Origin: Pseudomonas sp. MYb327
GTDB taxonomy: Bacteria > Pseudomonadota > Gammaproteobacteria > Pseudomonadales > Pseudomonadaceae
DNA length: 64,000 nucleotides
Reading direction: 5' to 3'
NCBI RefSeq assembly: GCF_040438925.1
Contig: NZ_CP159258.1
Coordinates: forward strand, 2,804,001-2,868,000
Shown here: positions 8,044-15,753 of the stretch, one piece after another
How positions within the stretch are numbered: position 1 is the stretch's first letter
Layout: the number at the start of each line of letters is the position of its first letter
Notes under the pieces: model-generated
Databases searched by the model: none
Told to the model about the DNA's origin: nothing
Seen by the model: the letters and a program-made list of their open reading frames with translations, nothing else
Translations under genes and position numbers: made by a program

Positions 8044-9204
8044 ATGAGCCTGACCGGAAACTGGAATTACCCCACGAGCATTCGCTTCGGTGTCGGCCGC
8101 ATCACCGAACTGGCCGAGGTCTGTCGCAGCCAGGGTATCCAGCGACCGCTGCTGGTCACCGACAGTGGCCTGGCGCGCGCGCCGATCACCACGGCAGCGC
8201 TGGATGCCCTGCGCGCCGACGGTCTCGGTGCCGAAATGTTCTGCGACCTCAAGCCCAACCCGGTCGAAGCCAACCTGGCCGGCGGGCTCGATGCCTGGCG
8301 TGCCGGCAACCATGACGGAGTGATCGCCTTTGGCGGTGGCAGTGGCCTGGACATGGGCAAACTCATTGCGTTCATGAGTGGCCAGACCCGCCCGGTCTGG
8401 GATTTCGAAGACATCGGCGACTACTGGACCCGCGCCGATGAAACCCGCATCGCCCCGGTCATCGCGGTGCCGACCACGGCAGGTACGGGTTCTGAAGTCG
8501 GCCGCGCGGCGGTGATCATCGATGAAGCGACCCACACCAAACGCATCATCTTCCACCCGAAAATGATGCCGCGCGTGGTCATCAGCGACCCGGTACTGAC
8601 CGTCGGCATGCCGCCGAAAATCACGGCTGGCACGGGCATGGATGCGTTGTCGCACTGCCTGGAAGCCTACTGCGCTCCCGGCTTTCACCCCTTGGCCGAT
8701 GGCATTGCGGTGGAAGGCATGCGCCTGGTGACCCAAGCGCTGGTGCGGGCCGTGCATACCCCTTCCGACCTCGACGCGCGCGGACAAATGCTCGCGGCGG
8801 CGGCGATGGGCGCAACAGCTTTTCAAAAAGGACTCGGTGGCATGCACGCCCTCGCCCATCCCATCGGTGCGCTGTACGACACCCATCACGGCATGACCAA
8901 TGCCACGCTGATGCCGTATGTGTTGAAGTTCAATCGAGCGGCCATCGAAGAACGCATCACACGCCTGGCGGCTTATTTGCGTCTGCCCTCCCCCGGTTTC
9001 GACAGCTTCCTGGCTTTCATCCTGAAATTGCGCAAGGACATCGCCGTACCGCACACGCTGTTTGAGCTGGGTGTGGATGACAAACAGGCCGACCTGATTG
9101 CGGACATGGCCGTTGTCGACCCCTCGGCTGGCGGCAATCCGCTGCCGATCACCCGGGCCGGTGCGGCAGAAATTTTCGATGCGGCGTTTCACGGCCGTCT
9201 CTAG
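8044..9204 (+). CDS. Iron-containing alcohol dehydrogenase (type III ADH)
   Basis: The protein has 386 aa, full length. It has the dinucleotide loop AFGGGSGLDMGK, the phosphate-contact TTAGTGSEV, and metal-binding residues in DALSHCLEAY and in GMHALAHPIGALYDTHHG. It oxidises a primary alcohol to an aldehyde with NAD(P). Coupled to the preceding aldehyde dehydrogenase it would convert an amino-alcohol hydroxyl to a carboxylate. A GS-like ligase, ALDH and ADH together point to an amino alcohol (alkanolamine) rather than a diamine as substrate; this is inference. It starts 3 bp after the upstream stop. Confidence 0.87.
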   Translation: MSLTGNWNYPTSIRFGVGRITELAEVCRSQGIQRPLLVTDSGLARAPITTAALDALRADGLGAEMFCDLKPNPVEANLAGGLDAWRAGNHDGVIAFGGGSGLDMGKLIAFMSGQTRPVWDFEDIGDYWTRADETRIAPVIAVPTTAGTGSEVGRAAVIIDEATHTKRIIFHPKMMPRVVISDPVLTVGMPPKITAGTGMDALSHCLEAYCAPGFHPLADGIAVEGMRLVTQALVRAVHTPSDLDARGQMLAAAAMGATAFQKGLGGMHALAHPIGALYDTHHGMTNATLMPYVLKFNRAAIEERITRLAAYLRLPSPGFDSFLAFILKLRKDIAVPHTLFELGVDDKQADLIADMAVVDPSAGGNPLPITRAGAAEIFDAAFHGRL

Positions 9205-9337
9205 AGCAGTCGACTGTCCAGGGTCGAATGGGCAGGTTTTATCGCGTGGAAACAGGAGCAGTACGACAAGGGGTTGAAGGCCACCCCATCCGGTACCCCG
9301 GATGGATGCGTACCAAAACCTAAGGGGCACACCAAAA

Positions 9338-10894
9338 ATGAACCCAGCAAGCCAGCCCGGCACCGACGCGCACGACGAAGACGTCAAGGTGCTGCACAGC
9401 ATGGGCTATGCCCAGCAGCTCTCGCGACGAATGGGCGTTTTCTCCAACTTTGCGATTTCCTTTTCGATCATCTGCATCCTCTCCGGCGGCATCAACTCAC
9501 TGGCCCAGGGCACCTCGGGCGCGGGCGGCGCAGCCATCGGCATCGGCTGGCCGATCGGCTGCCTGATTTCCGGGGTGTTCGCCCTGGCCATGGCACAGAT
9601 TTCCTCGGCTTATCCCACCGCTGGCGGCCTGTATCACTGGGGCTCGATACTGGGTAATCGCTTTACCGGGTGGCTGACGGCGTGGTTTAACCTGCTGGGT
9701 CTGGTCACGGTGCTCGGCGCGATCAACGTCGGCACCTATTACTTCTTTTTCGGTGCCTTCGGACCGGCGCTGGGCATGGAGGACACGACCACTACGCGGG
9801 TGATTTTCCTGGCGATCCTCACCGGTATCCAGGCGTTGTGTAACCACTTGGGCATCGGCCTGACCGCCAAGCTCACGGACTTCTCCGGCTACCTGATTTT
9901 CGCCACTGCATTGGCGTTGACCATTGTCTGCCTGATCTCGGCTCCCAGTTACGAATTCGCCCGGCTGGTGACCTTCGGCAACTATTCCGGCGAGGCTGGC
10001 GGCAGCGTCTGGCCACAAGTGTCCAACGGTTGGATTTTCATGCTCGGCCTGCTGTTGCCGATCTACACCATCACAGGCTACGACGCCTCCGCGCACACCT
10101 CCGAGGAAACCCGCAATGCGGCGCTATCGGTGCCACGGGGCATGGTGATGTCGGTGGTCTGGTCGTTACTGTTCGGCTGGGTGATGCTCAGCGCCTTCGT
10201 GTTGATGCTGCCGAACATGGATGAGGCCGCCAGCAAAGGCTGGAGTGTGTTTTTCTGGGCCATGGACACACAGGTCAACCCGACACTGAAGCTCGCGTTG
10301 TACGTGGCGATATTCATCTCGCAAGTGCTCTGCGGATTGGCCACGGTGACCTCGGTTTCACGCATGATCTTCGCCTTCTCCCGTGACGGTGGTCTGCCTT
10401 TCTCGAAGGCGCTGTCCTCGGTGTCACCGACCTTTCGCAGCCCGGTGGCGGCGATCTGGACCGGTGCGACCCTGGCGGTGTTGTTCGACTGGGGCTCGTC
10501 GGTGATCTCGGTCGGTGAGACGCCGGTCTACACCATCGTGGTGTCTTGCACGGTGATCTTCCTGTTTTTCTCCTTCGTGATTCCTATCGTGCTGGGCCTG
10601 TTTACTTTCGGCACGGCGAAGTGGCCGACCATGGGGCCGTGGAACATGGGGCGTTTCTGGTACTCGGTGTTTGCCATTCTGTCGGTGCTGTCGATGGTGA
10701 TCATTTTCATCATCGGGATTCAGCCGCCGAATGATTGGGCGTTGTACATCACCATCGGGTTTCTGGTGTTGACGGCGGTTGTCTGGTTCGGGTTTGAGGC
10801 GAGAAGGTTCCAGGGGCCGCCGGTGGGCGATGTGATTGCCAGGCGGCAGGCTGAGATTGCGGCGGCTGAAGCGGCGTTGGATAAGCGAACTTGA
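9338..10894 (+). CDS. APC-superfamily amino acid/amine permease
   Basis: The protein has 518 aa with about 12 hydrophobic membrane segments. The N-terminal pattern RRMGVFSNFAISFSIICILSG and the motif SSAYPTAGGLYHW are typical of bacterial GABA/choline/amine permeases of the APC family. It probably imports the amine that the three upstream enzymes process. The ATG at 9338 has AAGGGG upstream (11-nt spacing); an ATG at 9302 lacks a ribosome site. A gap of 133 bp separates it from the ADH gene. A type A REPIN follows its stop. Confidence 0.85.
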   Translation: MNPASQPGTDAHDEDVKVLHSMGYAQQLSRRMGVFSNFAISFSIICILSGGINSLAQGTSGAGGAAIGIGWPIGCLISGVFALAMAQISSAYPTAGGLYHWGSILGNRFTGWLTAWFNLLGLVTVLGAINVGTYYFFFGAFGPALGMEDTTTTRVIFLAILTGIQALCNHLGIGLTAKLTDFSGYLIFATALALTIVCLISAPSYEFARLVTFGNYSGEAGGSVWPQVSNGWIFMLGLLLPIYTITGYDASAHTSEETRNAALSVPRGMVMSVVWSLLFGWVMLSAFVLMLPNMDEAASKGWSVFFWAMDTQVNPTLKLALYVAIFISQVLCGLATVTSVSRMIFAFSRDGGLPFSKALSSVSPTFRSPVAAIWTGATLAVLFDWGSSVISVGETPVYTIVVSCTVIFLFFSFVIPIVLGLFTFGTAKWPTMGPWNMGRFWYSVFAILSVLSMVIIFIIGIQPPNDWALYITIGFLVLTAVVWFGFEARRFQGPPVGDVIARRQAEIAAAEAALDKRT

Positions 10895-10938
10895 TTTGAG
10901 TGCCCACCCATTGCTTCGGTGATGGGTGTACGCGTTCA

Positions 10939-11033
10939 CCTGTAGGAGCCGGCTTGCCGGCGATAGCGGTCGTTCAGTCGACATAGTTGCGCCTGACCCG
11001 CCGCCATCGCCAGCAAGCCGGCTCCTACAGAGG
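10939..11033. repeat. Type A REPIN
   Basis: Facing copies of TGTAGGAGCCGGCTTGCCGGCGAT and its complement lie about 45 bp apart between the convergent permease and Ppx/GppA genes. The base-paired arms could act as a bidirectional transcript end. Confidence 0.85.
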
Positions 11034-11063
11034 TCCCCTCAAGACGAAGCCGTCGCCTGCTTT

Positions 11064-12011
11064 TCAGTGGGCGGCGGCATTCCCCGACATCAGCCCATGA
11101 AGCACACCCAGCCTTAACCCCGGCTCGGAAGGCGTCATGTGCAGGACGCCGAACACCTTGAACGCAGCCAACATCACCACCAGGCCGCCGGGCAAGATAC
11201 TCATGCGATGGGTTTGCAGGCCCGCCAACTTGAGTTGTTTGACATGCCCGACTTCAAGCAGGCGCAACGACAGGCGCAACAGACCGCTGTAGGTGATACC
11301 GTTTTGGCCGTAGTCATTTAGCCCGTTTGCTTTGAGCACTTTCGCCAGCATCCGGGCAGTACCTGACGAACCTATGACTTGCTGCCACCCGAGCGCCCGA
11401 TATCGGCGTGCAACCTTTTCGAACTGTAATGTGGCAACACGCTCGGCTTCGAGCAGCGCCTGAGCGGTGATTCGCCCGCCCGCAAAATACTGCGAACCAA
11501 ACGTACCGCTGCCGATGGCAATACTCTCGGTGACGAGGGGCTGAGCGCCCCTGCCCAGAATCAGCTCGGTGGATCCGCCGCCAATATCCACGACCAGTCG
11601 CATGCTCTCGGCATCTCGTATCGTATGGGCAACGCCGGCGTAGACCAGTTGCGCTTCTTCGTGCCCGGAGATGACATCAATGCGAAAACCCAGGTGCCGC
11701 TCCGCGCTGGCGAGAAACAGTTGCGCATTGTCGGCTTCGCGGACGGCACTGGTCGCTACCGCGCGCACTCGACCGGCCTCGAAGCCGCGCAGTTTCTTGC
11801 CGAATCGCGCCAGCGCTTGCCAGCCTCGATCCAGCGCCAATTCGTCCAGTGCCCCACCCTGAAAGCCCTCCGACAACCGCACGGGCTCACGCAGGGTTTT
11901 CACTTCCTGGATCATCATCCGCTGGTTTCGCTTGACCGACTGGCCAATCATCATGCGAAACGCATTGGAGCCCAGGTCAATGGCCGCGAAGAGAGAGGCG
12001 TCGCCTTTCAT
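11064..12011 (-). CDS. Short Ppx/GppA-family phosphatase (exopolyphosphatase-like)
   Basis: The protein has 315 aa. It shows the ASKHA-type phosphate 1 motif FAAIDLGSNAFRM, the central VVDIGGGSTELILG and the late GSSGTARML. This covers the two actin-like domains only; the C-terminal HD/helical domain of the roughly 500-aa enterobacterial Ppx and GppA proteins is missing. Members act on polyphosphate or pppGpp. The start at 12011 follows AGGA. The frame continues upstream through unrelated sequence, which was not used. It diverges from the ABC importer operon at 12318. Confidence 0.8.
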   Translation of the reverse strand: MKGDASLFAAIDLGSNAFRMMIGQSVKRNQRMMIQEVKTLREPVRLSEGFQGGALDELALDRGWQALARFGKKLRGFEAGRVRAVATSAVREADNAQLFLASAERHLGFRIDVISGHEEAQLVYAGVAHTIRDAESMRLVVDIGGGSTELILGRGAQPLVTESIAIGSGTFGSQYFAGGRITAQALLEAERVATLQFEKVARRYRALGWQQVIGSSGTARMLAKVLKANGLNDYGQNGITYSGLLRLSLRLLEVGHVKQLKLAGLQTHRMSILPGGLVVMLAAFKVFGVLHMTPSEPGLRLGVLHGLMSGNAAAH

Positions 12012-12317
12012 GATGGGGATTCCTGGCAAATTCATCTGCCCGCGGAGGGCGCTCCACAGGTCGCGCAAGACGGTTTGCGAAGATGTTGCCACGCAGTCGA
12101 TGACACCCATGTGACACGGCCCTTTTTTGTGGCCGCTTCGCGCCCAAACGGGCGCAAGCTCCCTCACCACCTGTTCAGTGTCACGCCAACGCCAAACTCC
12201 ATTGTGTTGTAACTCATCCAGTCGCTCCGTTTCGTCTACCCTCAGAAGGCGCCCTGCCGCCACCCGCGTGCACCCGGCGCATCGGCATTCTTGCGTTAAA
12301 TGAACCGGAGACGCTCC
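12012..12317. other. Divergent intergenic region with decayed REP
   Basis: These 306 bp lie between the divergent Ppx/GppA and substrate-binding protein genes. A degenerate type B REP remnant lies at about 12128-12174 (TTGTGGCCGC ... GCAAGCTCCCTCACCAC). Promoters for both directions should be here, but I see no clear -35/-10 pair and no small gene. Confidence 0.5.
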
Positions 12318-13169
12318 ATGCTCAAACGTACCTTTGCTTTGGCCGTCGGCTTGACCCTGTCTGTCTGCACGTTGCTGACCCACGCCGCCGACACCCTGAA
12401 AGTCAGCGCCATTCCCGATGAAGCCCCCACCGAACTGCTGCGCAAGTTCAAGCCATTGGGCGCTTATCTGGAGCAGAAACTGGGCATGAAAGTCGAGTTC
12501 GTACCCGTGAGCGACTATCCGGCGGTGGTCGAGGCATTGGCTACCGACCGCATCGACATGGCCTGGCTCGGCGGCTTCACCTTCGTGCAGGCACGCTTGA
12601 AAACCGGCAATGCGATTCCGCTGGTCCAGCGTGAACAGGATGCCCAGTTCACCAGCAAATTCATCACCGCCGACCCGGCCGTCAAATCCCTGGCCGATCT
12701 CAAGGGCAAGAGCTTTGCCTTTGGTTCGGTGTCCTCGACGTCGGGCAGTCTCATGCCGCGTTACTTCATGCTCAAGGATGGCATCAAGCCGGAAACCTAC
12801 TTCAGCCGCATCGGTTACTCAGGCGCCCATGACGCCACCGTCGCCTGGGTCCAGGCTGGCAAGGTCGACGCCGGTGTACTGAACGCCAGTGTGTGGGAAA
12901 AACTGGTCGCCGCGGGCAAGGTCGACACCAGCAAGGTCAGGGTTTTTGCCACCACCCCGGCCTACTTCGACTACAACTGGACAGTGCGTGGGACCCTCGA
13001 CCCGGCGCTGGCAGCCAAGATTAAGGACGCCTTTTTGGCACTCGATCCGGCGAAACCGGCGGACAAGCAAATTCTCGACTTGCAGGCCGCCAGCCGCTTC
13101 ATCGAAACCAATCCCGAGAACTACAAGGGCATCGAGGAAGCCGCTCGCGCCGCCGACCTGCTCAAATGA
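12318..13169 (+). CDS. PhnD-like periplasmic substrate-binding protein of an ABC importer
   Basis: The protein has 283 aa with an N-terminal signal peptide ([19 protein letters not shown], cleavage near THAAD). It follows the phosphonate/phosphite-binding protein pattern, with [36 protein letters not shown] and [16 protein letters not shown]. This family variant is often annotated in Pseudomonas as a putative selenate or oxyanion binding protein; ligand identity cannot be told from sequence. GGAG lies 6 nt before the ATG at 12318. Its stop overlaps the next start (ATGA), giving a tight four-gene operon to 15548. Confidence 0.8.
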   Translation: MLKRTFALAVGLTLSVCTLLTHAADTLKVSAIPDEAPTELLRKFKPLGAYLEQKLGMKVEFVPVSDYPAVVEALATDRIDMAWLGGFTFVQARLKTGNAIPLVQREQDAQFTSKFITADPAVKSLADLKGKSFAFGSVSSTSGSLMPRYFMLKDGIKPETYFSRIGYSGAHDATVAWVQAGKVDAGVLNASVWEKLVAAGKVDTSKVRVFATTPAYFDYNWTVRGTLDPALAAKIKDAFLALDPAKPADKQILDLQAASRFIETNPENYKGIEEAARAADLLK

Positions 13170-13963
13170 CGTTGTGTTTGACCGGGGTCAACCTCACCCA
13201 CGCCAACGGCGTCCTGGCGTTGCGTGGTGTGGACCTGCACATTGGCGCCAGCGAACAAGTCGCCATCATTGGCCCGTCCGGCGCGGGCAAATCGAGCCTG
13301 CTCAACCTGCTCGCTACCGCCCTGCGACCGAGCGGCGGCGAATTACACGTGCTCGGCGAGCAGGCCTGGCAGCTCTCTGCCCGGCAACGTCAGCGTTTAC
13401 GGGCGCGTATCGGATTAGTCCATCAGGCGCCACCGCTGCCGCCACGCCAGCGCGTCGTGACTGCGGTGCTGGCTGGAAAAATCGGCCAATGGGGCTTGGG
13501 CAAAAGCCTGCTGAACCTGCTGCATCCGCTGGATATTCCCGGCGCCCGCGCGGCGCTGGCCCGGCTGGACCTGGGCGACAAACTGTTCGCACAGTGCCAG
13601 CAGCTGTCCGGCGGTCAGCTTCAGCGGGTGGGGATTGCCCGAGTGCTGTATCAAGCCCCTGAAGTATTACTGGCCGATGAGCCTGTATCGGCCATGGACC
13701 CGGTACTGGCCGAGCACACCCTGTCCGTACTCTGCCGGCATGCCCGCCAGCACAACGTCACCCTGGTCGCCAGCCTGCATGCGGTGGAGCTGGCACTGGC
13801 GCACTTTTCACGCATCATCGGTTTGCGTGACGGACAGATCCTGTTCGACCTTCCGGCCGGTGAAGTCGACCGTGAGTTGCTCGACAGGCTCTACGCCAAC
13901 GAGCAACTGCAATCCCCGCCGGTCGCTACCGCGCCCTTGAGCGTGCAGATCCCCCGATGCTGA
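13166..13963 (+). CDS. ABC importer ATP-binding protein (PhnC-like)
   Basis: The protein has 265 aa. It has Walker A GPSGAGKS (residues 36-43), a Q-loop in GLVHQAPP, the signature QLSGGQLQR and Walker B VLLADEP followed by the H-loop region SLHAVELAL. It is the nucleotide-binding subunit powering the PhnD-like importer. It overlaps the upstream gene by 4 bp and the downstream permease by 7 bp, indicating translational coupling. Confidence 0.9.
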   Translation: MTLCLTGVNLTHANGVLALRGVDLHIGASEQVAIIGPSGAGKSSLLNLLATALRPSGGELHVLGEQAWQLSARQRQRLRARIGLVHQAPPLPPRQRVVTAVLAGKIGQWGLGKSLLNLLHPLDIPGARAALARLDLGDKLFAQCQQLSGGQLQRVGIARVLYQAPEVLLADEPVSAMDPVLAEHTLSVLCRHARQHNVTLVASLHAVELALAHFSRIIGLRDGQILFDLPAGEVDRELLDRLYANEQLQSPPVATAPLSVQIPRC

Positions 13964-14784
13964 CGCGCGATACCCGAGATCCGGACGCTCGCCCCCGCCT
14001 GCTCCTTACGCTGCTGGCCCTGTTCTTGCTATGGCCTGGCATCCACTACAGCGAGCTGGACCTGCGCGTATTGGTGGCGAGCGACAGTCAGAGCGAAATG
14101 GGCCGATTCGTATCGGCGTTCTGGCCACCGGCCCATGACGAGGAGTTTCTTCAGCTGTTGTGGCAAGCCACCTTGCAGACCCTGGCCATCGCCACGGCCG
14201 GCATGGCCCTGGCGTTGCTGCTGGCCGTTCCCGCCAGTCTGTTGGCCAGTCGGGCGCTGTCACTGTCAGCGGCTTCCCGTGCCGGTCATCCGGGTTTTAT
14301 GGGGCAACTGCTGCGCTGGCCTGTGCGCGGGTTGTTGATCTTCCTGCGCAGCGTCCCGGAAATCGTCTGGGCCTTGCTGTTCGTGCGCGCCGTCGGCCTC
14401 GGCCCGACCGCCGGGGTTCTGGCCATTGCCATTACCTACAGCGGCATGTTGGGCAAGGTCTACGCGGAAATTTTCGAATCGGTCGACCAGCGTCCGGCAC
14501 ACGCGCTGCTGCAATCGGGCAGCGGCCGGTTCGCGGCGTTTTGCTACGGGATTCTGCCCAATGTCGCGGCCGAGTTGCTGTCTTACACGGTGTACCGCTG
14601 GGAATGCGCGATTCGCGCTTCAGTGGTGATGGGCTTTGTCGGTGCTGGCGGGTTGGGCCAGCAAATGGACCTGTCGCTGCGCATGTTCGCCGGGGGTGAA
14701 GTCGCCAGCCTGTTGCTGACCTTCCTGGTGCTGGTGCTGTTCGCCGACCAACTCAGCAGCCTGCTGCGCTGGAGGCTGACATGA
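13957..14784 (+). CDS. ABC importer permease (PhnE/PtxC-like), first copy
   Basis: The protein has 275 aa with about six membrane segments. The EAA-loop region is at [24 protein letters not shown], and [17 protein letters not shown] is the typical PhnE-family C-terminal motif. The N-terminus [20 protein letters not shown] is a signal-anchor-like helix. It forms a heterodimer with the next permease in the inner membrane. Confidence 0.88.
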   Translation: MLTRDTRDPDARPRLLLTLLALFLLWPGIHYSELDLRVLVASDSQSEMGRFVSAFWPPAHDEEFLQLLWQATLQTLAIATAGMALALLLAVPASLLASRALSLSAASRAGHPGFMGQLLRWPVRGLLIFLRSVPEIVWALLFVRAVGLGPTAGVLAIAITYSGMLGKVYAEIFESVDQRPAHALLQSGSGRFAAFCYGILPNVAAELLSYTVYRWECAIRASVVMGFVGAGGLGQQMDLSLRMFAGGEVASLLLTFLVLVLFADQLSSLLRWRLT

Positions 14785-15548
14785 ATCGCCTGATCAACCT
14801 GGCACTGCTGCTGTGCATTGTTGCGGCGGTGGTCGTCTCGTTCATCTACTTGGGCGTCGACCTCGGCGAGCTGGGCGGCAGCGGCAACCTCAAGCAGATG
14901 GGCGCCTATGCGCAGCGTTTTCTCAGCCCGGATCTGAGCGCGGGTCATTTGCAAGCCATCGCTCACGGCGCCCTGGAAACCATCGCCATGTCGGCCCTGG
15001 GTACGTTGCTCGCTGCGGTGTTCGGCCTGCTATTGGCATTGCCTGCCGCCGGGCGATTCGGCTGGCCATTGCGCAGCGCATCGCGCCTTGTGCTCAATGC
15101 CCTGCGCGCGGTGCCGGAATTGGTATGGGCCGCGCTGATGGTCCTTGCCGCCGGGCTCGGCCCCAATGCCGGCACCTTGGCCCTGGCCCTGCACACCACT
15201 GGCGTGCTTGGCCGCCTGTTCGCCGAAGCGCTGGAAAACACCCCGCCGGAACCCGCCGAAGCCATCCGTCTGCAAGGCGGCAACACCGTATGGGCCTTCT
15301 GCTATGGCACCTTGCCCAATCTGCTGCCGCAGCTGCTGGCCTACATCCTGTACCGCTGGGAAAACAACATACGCATGGCCAGTGTGCTGGGCTTCGTCGG
15401 CGCCGGAGGGTTGGGCCAGATGCTGTATGTCAGCCTCAGCCTGTTCCAGGAAGCTCAAGCCAGCACGGTCATCCTGGCCATGTTGCTGCTGGTGTTCGCC
15501 GTCGACTCGCTGAGCAGCTGGAGCCGTCAACGCTGGGTGAAGGCGTGA
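14781..15548 (+). CDS. ABC importer permease (PhnE/PtxC-like), second copy
   Basis: The protein has 255 aa and resembles its upstream neighbour. It has RAVPELVWAALMVLAAGLGPNAG, then the loop LENTPPEPAEAIRLQGG and the same [17 protein letters not shown] motif. It overlaps the first permease by 4 bp (ATGA). Two different permeases with one ATPase and one binding protein complete the transporter. No metabolic enzyme such as a C-P lyase or phosphite dehydrogenase accompanies it, so the substrate stays open (phosphonate, phosphite or selenate). Confidence 0.88.
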   Translation: MNRLINLALLLCIVAAVVVSFIYLGVDLGELGGSGNLKQMGAYAQRFLSPDLSAGHLQAIAHGALETIAMSALGTLLAAVFGLLLALPAAGRFGWPLRSASRLVLNALRAVPELVWAALMVLAAGLGPNAGTLALALHTTGVLGRLFAEALENTPPEPAEAIRLQGGNTVWAFCYGTLPNLLPQLLAYILYRWENNIRMASVLGFVGAGGLGQMLYVSLSLFQEAQASTVILAMLLLVFAVDSLSSWSRQRWVKA

Positions 15549-15753
15549 ATGCGAGCTGGCGCCAGCGTCTCCTGTGCACTAACGTTCAAGCAGCCGGAAT
15601 GGTTTAGCGAGCGTTTCGATAGCATAAATTTTTCGCCAGAACGTTGCGCGAAACGGCGCTGCATTTTGTTCCTCATCCGCCATGAAAAGGGTGTTGTTCC
15701 AATCAGGTTTTCGATTCATGGCATTAACCACTCAGAGCCTATGCGGAGTACGG

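Noticed and set aside
6601..9402. A 933-codon open frame on the minus strand across the aldehyde and alcohol dehydrogenase genes
   Set aside because: It lies antisense to two clear enzymes with intact motifs. It has His/Arg/Gln-rich shadow composition and no recognisable domain; it results from high GC at third positions.
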